Positions 48,500 through 61,102 of a stretch of DNA of 64,000 nt are shown in pieces. A model generated the notes under the pieces. It did no database searches, was not told the DNA's origin, and saw nothing but the letters and a program-made list of their open reading frames with translations. The stretch is from NCBI GenBank assembly GCA_012932865.1, contig SAXG01000058.1, positions 1 to 64,000 of the forward strand, read 5' to 3'. How positions within the stretch are numbered: the first letter of the stretch is position 1; each line of letters begins with the position of its first letter. Origin of the DNA: Amylostereum areolatum (lineage: Eukaryota > Basidiomycota > Agaricomycetes > Russulales > Stereaceae). Both the position numbers and the translations under genes were made by a program.

Positions 48500-50197
48500 A
48501 TGCCTCATAACCCTCTCCTCAAAAACCGGCCATCATCTAGCAACAATTCCACAGGGAAGAATGGCAATGATAACGGAGAATGTTCGTGGTTGATCTTATG
48601 TCATGTTTTCTCAATACTCAACTGTTCTGACGACCGCAGGGCCCAAAGAGGATGTTCTTCGCAAGGCTTTATATCTGTACTCCAAGGAACAGCTCCCTTT
48701 GGCACGCCGTCTGGGTCGACTCAAAGACGAGTTTGGTCTCGAAATAAAGTGAGTCTGTTCGACCAAACCACCTTTTGTGTTTCCCGCTCACCATTAATCT
48801 GTACTGTTATAGGCTCACGACGCTGAAGAATTTAAACAAGCATTTCAACGTTCCATCTTCCCGCAAGGCCGTTAAAGGTGTAGAGGCGACGCAGTTAGTT
48901 CTGTTGCAAATGGCGGATGATCCCAACGGCCGACGAGGTACAGGTGCGATTCAGGCAAAGTTGGCGATTCAGGGGACACCTTTGCCTCGGTGCGAGTGTA
49001 TTCTTTACTTTACAGCTGTAATTCCTGATGCTCACTGGCAATGTTTATTCTAGTCGTGTCATCCGTGCTGTCCTCCTCGCTAATGACCCTGATGGTGTAG
49101 CTTTGCGTTATCCTGGCAAGAAGCCTACTCCAATTCCTCGTGGGCATTTGAACGTCATAGGACCGATGTTCGAGATCCACTGCGACGGGCACGATAAATT
49201 GGGAGCCTTGGCGCTGCAAATGGGAGGAGTCGCAATTCCTATGTATGCATACAAGGATGGTGCTTCTAGCGGCGTACTGTATTTCAGATGCATCCCAAAC
49301 AACCGAAAACCCGAAGTTGTAGACCATACGTTTGCGGACCTCGTTGAGGAGTTGGGTGGTGCGTCCAGTCCACATTACTTACCCTATATTGTCACATTTT
49401 CGTTCTAACTAATCCTTGCCTCTGCAGCTACCGGCATGCAGATCAGCACGGACCATGGCACCGAAATCGGCGGCATCAAAGCCATGCAAACCAGTCTCAG
49501 GTTCATTCAGTTTCTCTTGTGAATGTGGATTGCTGAAGTCTCGCTTATCTTACTCTCCACTCTAGGATGACATACGCGCCGGATATCTGCATGGACGAGT
49601 ATCCGCCTCATATGGCTATGAAAAGTGTTCATAACACGCCGATCGAGAGCATGTGGCATTGGTTTCTTCATCACAACGGGCGAAATCTCAAGGACTTGAT
49701 CACCCTCGGTCAAGCGAGTGGCATTTTCCACTCAGGCGACGAACTGCATGTGTACGTCCATATGGTCGTCTATCATGATTGAGAAGTTTGCTGATTCGTA
49801 TGGGCAACGTAGAAAATTGTTTTACTGCATCTGGCCTACAGCGGTTCAGGCTGAGCTGGACAAGTTCGTGTTCTTCTGGAACTCGCACAAAATTCGCCCA
49901 CAAGCTGAGAAGAAGATGCCATCTGGGACGACTCCTCGTGATATTTTCACGTCACCCCAGACGTACGGTATGGAGCGTGCTGGCATCCCTGTCCCTCGAG
50001 AGGCTATTCAGGCGATGAGAGATACATTCCCGCTCACTCGCGAAGAGGCTTACCAGTGGGTTGAACCGGAATTCTCGGATTTGGTTTTAGAGGCCTGGGA
50101 CAGAATCGGGGCACCGGAGTTGACAATGTTCAACGGTTGGGATATCTTCCAGCATCTGGAACCTGTTGTCCGAGCTCGTTACACCTACAGCACTTAG
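48500..50197 (+). CDS. integrase-core (DDE) domain protein, transposon-derived
   Basis: Multi-exon plus-strand gene from the ATG at 48500 to the TAG at 50195-50197. The N-terminus has LYLYSKEQLPLARRLGRL. The core contains GPMFEIHCDGHDKLGALAL (first Asp), MQISTDHGTEIGGIKAMQ (second Asp) and SVHNTPIESMWHWFL (Glu), the DDE order of retroviral-type integrases, followed by FYCIWPTAVQAELDKFVFFW, KMPSGTTPRDIF and a C-terminal domain ending YTYST. Such stand-alone integrase genes are widespread in basidiomycetes. An intron before YGQRRKLFYCIWP is implied but its ends are approximate. All three catalytic residues are present. Its stop is 7 bp from the LTR of element A copy 2. Confidence 0.75.
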
Positions 50198-50204
50198 TTC
50201 TCTC

Positions 50205-50745
50205 TGTTAAGGACGGTCCTTATCACGTGACAAGCGGCTCAGGCTACAGTATTCGTGTAGATGAGAGGTGGGATCAGGTGATCCAGACGTCTCGGTGATA
50301 CGAAGGTTGAGGTCGGTAAGCGAAGCAGTAAGTCTTCACGGAAGACTTAGGCGAGCTTTCGACTTAGTTACTTTGGGCTCTCTTTAGTATACTTAAGAGG
50401 AGGTTCTTTAGTTAGAACAGTCCTGTATTTACAAAGAGAACGAGCTGAGGAATGGCTCGTTCGATGAGCCTCCTTTTATAAGAAAGGAGGTCGAGTAAAT
50501 ATATGTACATTGAGCGACGGTCGCATCAAGTATCTACGGGGATGAGACTGTGGCACCGTCGCGGCTGTGCCGTCGAGACGGTGACGATCTGTGGCACTGT
50601 CGTCGGGACGGTGACAATCTGTGGCACTGTCGTTGTTGCGTCGTTGAGACGGTTACGAACTGGGGCACAGTCGTAATCCGTCGTTTAGCGACTGTCCTTC
50701 CTAATAAGGCAATGGAAAATGAAGTACCTTGGACAAGTTGTAACA
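50205..50745 (-). repeat. element A copy 2, left (3') LTR
   Basis: 541 bp, TGTTAAGG to TGTAACA, directly after the integrase-core gene. Confidence 0.92.
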
Positions 50746-50975
50746 CTATCCCCCTCTCTAGAATCTACGTCTCGTAGATTCCTGAATCGAAGCGGTTCTA
50801 GAGGGATCTCTTGAACATGCTGTCGATCGCTCGCTCTTCGCCATTGGAGGAGGAATATTGTTGATGCGAGGAAGGTGAGGATCGTAAGTCCTACGATGAT
50901 GCTGATGACGGCGATGAGCCAGCGTGGAGTGGGCGTATTGAAAATCGCGAGATCGGGCGACTGAGTGGGCTGCAT
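50685..50975 (-). CDS. element A copy 2 accessory ORF5 (membrane protein)
   Basis: 96 residues from the ATG at 50975 (MQPTQSPDLAIFNTPTPRWL). The hydrophobic segment VISIIVGLTILTFLASTIF is kept, and changes relative to copy 1 are conservative. The C-terminus again lies in the LTR and has drifted at the very end (LIRKDSR). Same unknown role as in copy 1. Confidence 0.65.
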   Translation of the reverse strand: MQPTQSPDLAIFNTPTPRWLIAVISIIVGLTILTFLASTIFLLQWRRASDRQHVQEIPLEPLRFRNLRDVDSREGDSVTTCPRYFIFHCLIRKDSR

Positions 50976-51044
50976 CACGCTTCTGAGTCCTCATGTTTTG
51001 ATGTTCACTCCTTTTATCCTTATCCGGAATCGAGCGATAGAATT

Positions 51045-51434
51045 CTATTCTACCGCTTCAGTAACGCCTCTACTACTTTTACGTCCTCTTCGTCCATCGT
51101 GGGAGACCCTAGTCGATGCCCTATCCTCGCCGTCGTCGCGTGGTCCGGGCTTTTGAACCGGGGTCCGTGCTTCCGGAAAATCCCTCTGACAGCCGCATCT
51201 TCCCTTCGATTCCCGCATGGCTTCTTCGTCAAGGCTTCTCGGCCTCTTCATGGCGCGAGCGACGTCCGGACGGCCTAGGAGTTCCGTGACTCTCTTGAGA
51301 TGACGAAGGAGTTCTTCGTCTTGTGGGTCGGGCGTGGGAGTGCGCGAGAGGACGGGCGAGGGAGGAGGAGTGGTAGGGGGAGTGTGGTCGGTGGTGGAGA
51401 GGTTGCGCGATGAGGAGGTGAGGGTGGAAGACAT
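51045..51434 (-). pseudogene. element A copy 2 accessory ORF4, frameshifted
   Basis: From the ATG at 51434 it reads as copy 1 up to RESKGRCG, then shifts frame. The proper end (FRKHGPRFKSPDHATTARI to VVEALLKR) continues in another frame to 51050. Confidence 0.65.
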
Positions 51435-51824
51435 TTGGTTGGTGTGGGTGGTGCGAGTGGGTTTGTTTAGACGATGTCTGAGGATGTTGTGGTCTTTGTA
51501 GCTTTCCTTTTTATCCTTACGATGCGGGGGGGGCAATGATGTAATCATTGCCAGCAATCGTAAGCGATGATTCGTACATAATCAAAACTGAGTCGTAAGC
51601 AGGCGACGCGTCCAGCGCGTCGCGGAGAGAATATCAAGCGTCTCGCCTTCCTCATAGCGATAGAAACCGGTATAGTAGAGAAGTCCGAGGAAAATATGCG
51701 TGCGGATGAGGGCGCAGTCCATGATTAGTCCGAGAAGTATCGTGACGATAGATGCGAGAGCGTAATGATGGGGGAAGAGAGAAAGTCCGAGTGCATGATG
51801 ATGGGTAAAAGTTCGTCCGCGTAC

Positions 51825-53824
51825 TTACCAGGGTTCCGGCCAGTGATCCTTCGACTCCTCCGCTTCCTGCAAGTCCCAATCTGCTTCCTTCCAGAAGAGA
51901 TCGTCGACGCGCCAGGAGTGATTGAAGCGTGAGGGGGGTTCTCGTTGAGTGCGGAGCATTGCGTCCTCCCAGTACAGCCACTGCTCAGTGGCGTGTTGGG
52001 CGGCTTCGTGCGTCAGGCTCTCGCGTCGCGTGAGGAATCCCAGAAGCTGCCTGTGGGCGCGGGCGGTAGCGTCGGTACGTCGGAGGTGGGGGTGGGACAT
52101 CAGTGTTCCTGGACCGTAACTGATATCCGGACGGTCCGGGCGAGGGTGAGGAAGAGGAGTCTGTGGTCGGAGGGGATAGCAGGACCGAGATCGGGGGAAG
52201 TGAGGGGGAGCGCTCTTGCGACGGGGACAATCTCGGCGGAGATGGCCTCGCTTGCCGCATTTCCAGCAGCGTTTCCGCGGCTTCGAGGGAATTGCGTCCC
52301 ACTTCTCTTGCGTCCACGTGGTTGGTTCGTCGCTCCATGGGTCCGAGGGATTCTCGGCTACTTCCTTCGTCCTGTCGTCCTTCTCCGATTTGTCCGCCGA
52401 GCTGTCCGATTCGTCCGCTGAACTGTTCGACTCGTTCGTTAGGTTGAGTTCCTGTCTCCTGCGGGCGTGGTCTTCCATCATTCGATCGACTATCTTCTTG
52501 AGCTCCTTGAAGTTCTTCCTCACCCGATGCATTGGGGAGTCTGAACTCTCTGATCCGCTTGAACGGTCTTCCGTCGGGGTCGACAGATTCATGTTTACGT
52601 CGCTGTGAGGCGACTCGGGGATTCTGGGCGATGGAATCTCGATCGTGGTCGGAGTGCGAATGTAGGAACGAGGGATAAGCAGGGGGGCCTCCGTGCCATG
52701 GCATGGGAGTGTCGCTAGCAGATACCGGGAATGGAGTTGGCGGTCTAGGCACTGTGGGCAGCCGAGGAGATGTCCCAGGTATTGGTCGCGGATCGCTGGT
52801 CTGTTGTCTGGGCTCTGGGGGAGCCATGGGCTGTCCGGATAGCTCTCTTGGCAGGGGCTGTCTGAACTGCTCTCCGGGTAATCCGTTTCTAGCGACGGGA
52901 GGCTGGACGGGGTTAATCTGGGTGATGCCGGGGATGGGTAAGGATCCTGGTGGCGTGGGGGCGGTGACGGGTCGTGGAGGGGCGTTAGGAAGGAACGGGG
53001 GTCTGGTGAGGGCGGATGCGATGGGATCGGGTCGAACAGTATAGCCCGGGGAGATGTGATGTCCATGGAAGATGAGGTCGATGTCGGGGCCTTCGCGTGA
53101 CGACATATGGGGAACTCCGGTAGTTTCCATTCGTCTTCGGAGGATTTCTCCTTCGTAGGCGGCACGGAAGGTATGTCTTTCCCAGTTGAGCCAGTTGACT
53201 CGGAGTCCGACTTCAGTGAGGAACTTTCGGAGTTCTGCGACGTTGAGTATAGCCACTGCGCTAGCTTCCTGAATCGTCGAAGGAGCTTGACCTCTCGTTC
53301 CTCCATTTCGGTCGAGAGCGTCAGGTACCTCAGGTCCAGCTGGTGGAGTTCTTCGTCGAGCATCTTGTTGTGGTCCTCCAGGATGCCCTGGACGTCGGCC
53401 GACTCCCTCCTGAGGTCGTCGATCCGCTGTCTGGCCTGCTCTATCGCTACTCCGGCTATCATGCTGGGCTATTTGATTCTCGAGTATCGGGGAATCGGGT
53501 GTTGGGACCTTCCGTCGCTCCGGGACCACGGGGATTGCATTAGGCACCTGTGAGGAATCCGGGTGCTTCAGTTAGGGTTCTTCTGTATGCTTCTAATCGG
53601 CTTACCCCCTGTTCTTCCATCTGGTCCTGACCTAGACGGAGGAGGTACTGACTTAATTGCGAAGATTGCTGCCGATCGAGCGATGAAGCAGTCTCCACAG
53701 AGGGTGCGTTCCTGCTGAGTGTGGTGTGCTTTGTTACAGACGAGGCGGATGCGTTCGACATTGTTGGGATGAGACTGGTCTGATTGGTAGAGGAGGTGTT
53801 GGTTGCGTTCGGGGTGGTGGACAT
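51825..53824 (-). pseudogene. element A copy 2 accessory ORF3, frameshifted
   Basis: Exon 1 from the ATG at 53824 (MSTTPNATNTSSTNQTSLIP) runs to EEQG and the conserved 58-nt intron (53605-53548). Exon 2 has small indels near 53465-53545, then is open 53462-51825 with the coiled coil and the zinc knuckle CWKCGKRGHLRRDC. Its exon 1 start shows that the ATG 61 bp further up than in copy 1 may be the original one. The overlapping -1 frame is also largely open (51985-53547). Confidence 0.6.
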
Positions 53825-53888
53825 TGGTGATCTGTCTTGTTGAACCCGTAGGGTTTTTATCCCCCCCTTGTTGGCAGTGCATTCGCCT

Positions 53889-56800
53889 GAATGCCGTTGA
53901 GTCTCACTAAGTGTCTCACTTTCGTCTTGCGTTTCTTTCGTCTCGTTGGTCTTCGTTCTCGCTGCGTTGCATCGGTTTCGTCGCGATCAGTGGCTTCTGT
54001 GTTGGTATCTTTGATTGGCTGTGGCGGCAAGCTTCGGTGCCTTGGGGTTATTCCGATGGAACTCTGCGATCGCATCTTTTGATCCCTTCGAGATTAGATG
54101 CTGGTTCCCATGTGTTACCGGAATCTGGGTAGCCTTTCCATTTTACGAAATAATGTAATGGTTCGGAATATCGTTTGTCTAGTTTCGAGGCTATTATTGT
54201 TTCTAGTTCATAGAGTTCTTCGTCGTTTACTAGTTCCGGGGGCGGTTTTTCGTAAGCTTCTCCATATTGTTCTGTTTCTTTGAACGGAATTAATAGTGCC
54301 GCGTGAAATACCGGATGTATTTTCCATTTCGCCGGTAGTTCTAAGCGATAGGTTACTGGTCCTATTACCTTTTCGATTTTGAATGGGCCAAATCGCTTTG
54401 GTGCTAGTTTAGTTTTCGGGTATACCGTGTTAAGATTTTTCCCATCTAGCCATACTTGGTCACCCCTGTTTGAGTTGGTCTCGCAGTGTGGACGTTTGAT
54501 CGTGCTGCATTTTCATCAATTTGGCAGCTATTTCCAGACTTCGCTTCTGCGTTGTCCCATGCGTCCTTAAGGTTCTTTATTCTTTCTTCGGCTGTCGGTA
54601 TTCGCGGATCGGTTGGTATTGCCGGGTTGAAAACCGGTTGATACCCGTGTAGGAGTTCAAATGGGGAAGCTTTCGTAGCTGAATGTTGTCTTATATTGTG
54701 TGCAAATTCTGCTTTTGGTAGAAGTTTTGCCCAATTCGTTTGATCTCCGTTGCAGAATGCTCGAAGGATATTGTTCTAACTCTTGATTCACTCTTTCTGT
54801 TTCGCCATCCGTTTGGGGATGATACGCTGTACTGAGCGATGAGATAACTCCGAGGCTTTCGCATATGGATTGGAATACTTTGGATGCGAATTGAGGCCCT
54901 CTGTCCGATATCATTCTTTTCCATAGTCCAAATCCGTCTGTAAACATTGTCGATCAGAAGATCAGCTGTTTCTTCTGCGTTGATCGTCTTTAGGCACGGC
55001 GTGAATACTGCGGTTTTGGTGAACCTGTCGACGACTACGTTGATCGAATCGAATCCGTTGGAGATCGGAAGATCTGTAATGAAATCTGATGTGATTGTTT
55101 CCCATGGTCGTTCTGGTATTTCCGTAGGTTGTAATGGATGTTTCGCCGGATGCGTGACATTCTTCGTTGACTGGCATACGGGACATCCTTGAACATAACC
55201 TTTTACGAAGGAAATCATCTTTGGCCACCAAAAGTTTCTTTGTACTAGCTCCAGAGTTTTCATTTCGCCTGGATGTCCAATCGTTTCTAGATCATGATGC
55301 GATTTTAGGATCGTGCGCCTGAGTTCGAGATTCTGTGGCACATAGATCTTTCCTTTTCTGATGATCAGATCGTTCTCGAAGTTCCAATCTTCGATTCCTT
55401 TTGCGAGAGTGCGTGGTCCCGATCTTTTGATCGTATCTAACGCCGTCCAAACTTCATCATCTAGGTGTGAGAAGTTTCTTAGTTCTTTGAGAAGTTCTTT
55501 GTCTCCGACTGCTTCGACTGTCCCTCTTCCGGTGGCTCTAGCCCTGAAAACCGAAGGGTGAAGCAGGATGCGGTCGTCGTTGTCTGGAATATCTTCCTTA
55601 TGATCTGGTCTTCTAGAAAGTCCATCTGCTTTGTTTGTACTTCCTGGTTTGTGCACCAAGGTGTAGTTGAAACGGGACAGATACAAGCTCCATCGTGCTT
55701 GTCGTCGATTAAGTTTCTGAGCTGTTGTGAAATATTCTAGATTTTTGTGATCTGTCCAGATTTCGACTTTGTGGTTCGCTCCTTCTAGATAGTGTCGCCA
55801 GTGTTCTAAGGCTTTCACTACTCCTAAGAGTTCTTTGTCGTATATCTCGTAATTTTGTTCCGCGGGAGATAGTGATTTGGATAGGTACGCGACCGGATGC
55901 CATCTTTCGATCTCGTCTGGCTGCGATAGGATGGCTCCGTACGCAAAATCGGAGGCGTCACTCTCTATGCGGAATGGTTTGTTTTCATCGGGCATGATCA
56001 AGATCGGGGACGATGTGAATTCTTGTTTCAGTCTTTCGAAGGTACGTTCACATTCGGCCGTCCAGTTCCATTCGTGGTCTTTCTTTGTGAGCTGGAATAG
56101 GGGTCTGGCGATCTTGGAATAGTCTTTGATGAAGCGTCGATAGAAATTTCCAAATCCGAGGAATGATTGGACTTCTTTTACTTTCCTCGGTGTGGGCCAT
56201 TCGGCTAGCCCTTGGACTTTGACCGGATCCATCTGTACCTTGTTGTGCGTGATTATCACGCCTAGGTACTCGATCGATGGTTGTTCGAAGAAGCACTTTT
56301 CCGGTTTGAGGAATAGATCGTTCCGTTCTAGAAGTTGGAGGGCTTCTTTCATCAGTCTTCTATGTTCGTCGAGTGTTTCTGTAAATATCAGTATGTCATC
56401 CATATAGACCACTACTTTTCCGGTGTCTATTAATTCTTTGAATAGTGCGTTCATCATTGCTTGGAATGTTGCGGGTGAGTTGGTTAGTCCGAAGAACATC
56501 ACCATTGGTTCGAAAAGGCCTCTGTTTGTTTTGAACGCAGCTTTCCATTGATCTCCTTCTTTGATCCGAACATTGTTGTATCCCCATCGGAGATCGAGCT
56601 TTGAGAAGATTTTAGCGCCTTTTAATTTGTCGATGAGATCTGAAATGAGCGGTATCGGGTATTCGTTTTTGACCGTTATCGAGTTAAGATAGCGATAGTC
56701 CTGTACTGGTCGGAGAGATCCATCTTTCTTCTTGATAAAGAAGAAGGGTGACGATATCTCTGATTTTGATTCTCGGATGTACCCTTTTCGTAGATGTTCG

Positions 56801-57801
56801 TCTATGAATGTGTCCAGTTCCTTTCGTTCTGGTACCGTCATTGGGTATACTTTGCAATTTCGAGGTTTCCATCCTTCAGTCAGGTCTATCGCGTGATCCC
56901 AAGGTCTGCTGATTGGGAAGCGTTCCGACGCTTTCTTTTCGAATACCTTCTGATACTGTTTGTAACTAGATGGAATCATCTCATCGAGTGTCTTCTTCTT
57001 CTCTCCTATGGCCGCTCTTTCTGCGAGTTCTTGTGCCTTGGTTGCTCTTGCTGTTATCCAGATACCGGGTTCGTTTGCTTCTTTTGCAATCGGCATTGTT
57101 TCTACGTCCGTTTTTCCATGGAACGTTCTGACCATCCTGATATCGGCGAGATCGGAGTTGGATTCGGGATCTTCTTGTTCTTCTACCGTTGCGTGATGGT
57201 TGATCTTCTGTTCTTCGAATGATTGTAGAGAGTGTTCGTCTTTTCCTTGGACGATCATTGTTCTGCTGGTAGTGACGCACGTACCTGGACATGTCTGTAG
57301 TGTAATCTGTCTCTTTCTCCAATCAATATGAGGATTGTGTTTCTTGAGCCAAGGGGTTCCTAAGATTACTTCGTCTCCTCCCAGGGCTGTGACGAACAAT
57401 CCTAAGTTTTCGCGGTGAATTTCTCCGTTGATTCCTTCCATCGTCATTGGAAGGTACACTTTCTGTTTGATCTCTCCTAGAGTGTTCCTAGATCCATCAA
57501 CGTTGTATATCGGTATTGGCTTCTTTAGTTGGATCAGATTCATCTTGTGTTTTCGTACGAAATCTGGATGGATCAGGGTGCTGCTTGCTCCGCTATCTAG
57601 CAGTGCCCTTGCGGCGGCTTTACGGAACTTTCCATGAAACGTAACAGGTATATGAATTGATGGAGCGTGCGTTGCTCCATCTTGGTATGACCTTATATAC
57701 ACTGTTCTATTTACGTCGTCTCTTGTGTCCTGCACAGGAGATCGATTTGAAAAGTTCATTGTCTGTGTCCTTTCAACAGCCGCGGTTGAAGGACGATTCA
57801 A
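53889..57801 (-). pseudogene. element A copy 2 pol, frameshifted near its end
   Basis: Open from 57801 to 54691, with protease, RT (YMDDILIF), RNase H and the integrase zinc finger and first core Asp intact. Single-base insertions at about 54935, 54768 and 54466 then throw the integrase core end and chromodomain out of frame. The chromodomain remains readable at about 54180-54090. Confidence 0.85.
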
Positions 57802-59126
57802 AAACCCTGATTGTCTTTGAACATGTTGGCAGTGCGTGCGAACGTCTCACTGTCCATCTTGTTCACAAGCTTGGTGATCTGATCAATCGGGGATTCTTCT
57901 TCTGTTAGATTCGCCGTTCGTGCATTGATCGTTGTTTGGGTACGTTTCTCTGGGCAGTTCCTGGAGATGTGTCCTGGCTTCCGGCAATAGAAGCATGATC
58001 CCGATTTCTGAAGTTCTGTACGTTCTTGCGGGGTAAGGCGTCTGAAGCTTCGGTTGTTGTTTACGGTCTGAGCGGCTCTGGCGGTAGTAACATTCCCTTT
58101 ATTTCCGTTTCCTCTTCGGAATGGGACGTACGGCTGCGGTTTCTTGTATAGGAGGGTGAGATCACTCGTCGGGTTCATTGGTCTCGTATAATGTCGTTGG
58201 AATGCTTGAGCTTCTCGCCAGTTATTATCGATGCGCAATGCGAGTTCATACCATTCGTCAATATCGTTCGAGATGTGATCTCTCTTGAGGATCTCAACTA
58301 CGATATCATTGCGCAGTCCTCTCTTGAATTGGTCGATCAATGCTTTATGATCGTAGCCTGCTTCCATGGCGTAGTCCCTGAAGATTGTAATATAATCTTT
58401 GGTTTCCATCGTGCCTTGTTCCAGGCGCTGTATGTTGAATCTAGCGTCTCTTCCGGGGTCTATTTCTCCAAAGGTTTCTAAGAAGTAGTCGCGGAATCCC
58501 GTCCATGCAAGGTATACTTCTGGATCTAGACCGCGATCTCGTATCTTATCGATCTTGCTTATTAAAATGGACGCCCAGTGGAGGGCCGGGTCCTTCGGTG
58601 AGATGCGAGAGTACAAAGGTTATCTTACGCATGTTGGCTTGCATACGCATTGGGGAAAGGCTATGAAGCGAAGTACGCATTGTTCTATGAACTTTGCTGC
58701 TTTCGCTCGATCTCTTCCGTTCGTATACTCCCAGTGCGTTTAGTTTGAATCCTTGTCCCCTATCATCGGGTTTCGATCCGATTGTGCCTGTTCCTCCTGG
58801 TGGGGAATTCCCTGGTGGATGCTTCGATTCTTTCGGAAGATCCGCGGTTGCTCCTCTCCGAAGACGTAGTCTCTGACTTTCTTTTCCCTTTTTGTTATCT
58901 ACTGATTGGTTGGAGAAGCTGGTGATGGTGGCGTTAGCGTTCTCCATCCTATTGGGTCGGTCGTGCCAAGTCCTAGGGAGAATCGAGTCTCATGTCTCGG
59001 TTTTGCGGGATCGGCTGGTGTTGGAGTTTGCAGGCGTCTGGCCGCGGTACATTAGTCTCTCCAGGGGGGACATTGCCCAAGTGCCGGTGGCGGGGTTGGG
59101 TATCGAGGTGGCGGTGTCTCCCCATT
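57798..59126 (-). pseudogene. element A copy 2 gag, frameshifted
   Basis: The C-terminal half with zinc knuckle CFYCRKPGHISRNC is open (57798-58590). Upstream, several single-base indels between 58590 and 59130 break the frame. The GGGTTTT slip site is kept at 57801-57807. Confidence 0.85.
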
Positions 59127-59959
59127 GGATGCGATGTTTTCGGGTTTTCCGAATAGATTTCCCTTTTCTTCCTTTTGTGGTTCCGAAGATGGGTCGTCAA
59201 GTGATTGGGATTCTTGTTGGGTTCTCTGTATGTTCTTCCGTTCCTGCTGCGCTACGATGGGCTGCCTTCTCGGAACTTCCTCCGGATCCGGACTATAATT
59301 GGGGGCTTGATATAGTTCTCTCAGGTTCTGGGCGGTTTCTTCTGGAGGTTGGTGCGGCTGTTTGCGGGTTCTTGAGGATGCTGGAGGTCGACGCCGCTTC
59401 GAGGGTTGCTGGTGGTTCGGGTTGGTCCGTAGTCGTCTGTGTCGGTATCGGGGATCAGAATTCCCAGTAGTCCTTAATATTCCCGGGGTAAGGGTTTCTC
59501 TTCGACTTTCTGTGCGTCCGAGGTTGGTTCCGGAGAGTTTCTTCTGATGAGAGGGGGCCCGATATGAGGTCGTTGGACTAAATCTGGGCCTTCCAATGTG
59601 AATTGTCGTAGATTCCGTCTTCTTTTCTCTTTTGGATCTATCTTTGTAGTATTCTGCGGCTGGGGGAAGGTTGTATCTGTATATGGGTGGGCTCCACTGA
59701 TATTCGTATGTCCCTTTGTTTCTCTTTGCAGTGAGGACTCCGTCGTAGTAAAGTGAGGAGATAAATGGGATCAAATGTCCAGTGATGGTCTTCGTTTCTG
59801 TTGGGAAGCTCTTCTTATAGTTTGATCGGATATAAGGACTTCGAAGTCTGATGGTCTTTCTCAGCGGGTTGTTCCGCTGAGCTCCGTGGTGGGTGTTTCT
59901 TGTTTGACGCTCTGCGCCAAACTGTAGGGTGAGCTAGTGTAGAGGAGAGCTCGTTCTAG

Positions 59960-60498
59960 TGTTAAGGACGGTCCTTATCACGTGACAAGCGGCTCAGGCT
60001 ACAGTATTCGTGTAGATGAGAGGTGGGATCAGGTGATCCAGACGTCTCGGCTGATACGAAGTTAGAGGTCGATAAGCGAAGCAGTAAGTCTTCACGGAAG
60101 ACTTAGGCGAGCTTTCGACTTAGTTACTTTATGCTCTCTTTAGTAGCTTTAAGAGGAGGTTCTATTCAGAACAGTCCTGTATTTACAAAGAGAACGAGCT
60201 GAGGAATGGCTCGTTCGATGAGCCTCCTTTTATAAGAAAGGAGGTCGAGTAAATATATGTACATTGAGCGACGGTCGCATCAAGTATCTACGGGGATGAG
60301 ACTGTGGCACCGTCGCGGCTGTGCCGTCGAGACGGTGACAATCTGTGGCACTGTCGTCGGGACGGTGACAATCTGTGGCACTGTCGTTGTCGCGTCGTTG
60401 AGACGGTTACGGACTGGGGCACCGTCGTAATCCGTCGTTTAGCGACGTCCTTCCTAATAAGGCAATGGAAAATGAAGTACCTTGGACAAGTTGTAACA
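59960..60498 (-). repeat. element A copy 2, right (5') LTR
   Basis: 539 bp, TGTTAAGG to TGTAACA. Followed by CAAGTAACATG of a dispersed repeat. Confidence 0.92.
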
Positions 60499-60720
60499 CA
60501 AGTAACATGCGCCTTGCCCAAGCCGGGTCACTTACTGGCCCAAGGTCACATTTGCCTTGGGAGGAGCCTTGGGTCCACTTGGCAAGTAGGCCTCAAGGTC
60601 ATAAAGGTTGTAATCCAGAAGCCCCAAGCTAGGTTTGGATGCCCAAGGACATGCTCAAGTAGCCTCAGATTCTGCAAGGAGCTCCCAAGACATATCCAAG
60701 TTGTTTTGTGCACATATTTT
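60499..60720 (-). repeat. dispersed repeat with CTTGGG words, copy 2 (inverted relative to 24000-24260)
   Basis: AGTAACATGCGCCTTGCCCA and GGGTCACTTACTGGCCC match the complement of 24150-24210. The 5' LTR of element A copy 2 abuts it. Confidence 0.55.
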
Positions 60721-60796
60721 AGGGTTTAAGAAATAATTATTCATCATTCTATAGATGGGGTACATGGGTTACACTATCAGATGTAGGTACAGGTAC

Positions 60797-61102
60797 TGTC
60801 ACGGTTCGCCCTTTTGCTCCGCTTTTTCCTTGCTTTCTCGCGCTATCTGATCTCACACCTGTGGATCAATCCCCTTTGATGGCATCGCTGATGTGCCTCT
60901 TGGTCTGTGCACATCCCCTCCCTAGTATATATAGCTGGCCTGCATGTATCTAGTTCCTTAGTCTTTCCTCCTAGTCTTTACCGGCTTAGAGTGCAATGTA
61001 CTGTTCTCCCTTTGTTCCCTGATTCCCCCTTCCTCTGAGCCACTGCCTGTGTCGCGACTTAGAAGGCTATTGGATGCATTCCTTAGTCGGTCGTTCTTGA
61101 CA
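60797..61102 (+). repeat. LTR of a third family (C), related to LTR B
   Basis: 306 bp, TGTCACGGTTCGCCC to GTTCTTGACA, with TATATATAG at about 60932. Its start (TGTCACGG) and its end (GCGACTTAG, then TTGACA) resemble LTR B. No target duplication (GGTAC before, CCTAG after). Confidence 0.7.

Larger units (their letters stand above)
50205..60498 (-). mobile_element. element A, copy 2 (full length but decayed)
   Basis: Same order as copy 1: LTR (50205-50745), ORF5, ORF4, ORF3, pol, gag, leader, LTR (59960-60498). The two LTRs differ at more than ten positions and in length (541 and 539 bp). The flanks CTCTC and CAAGT do not match, so there is no target duplication. Frameshifts break ORF4, ORF3, the pol end, gag and the leader. 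Confidence 0.92.
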
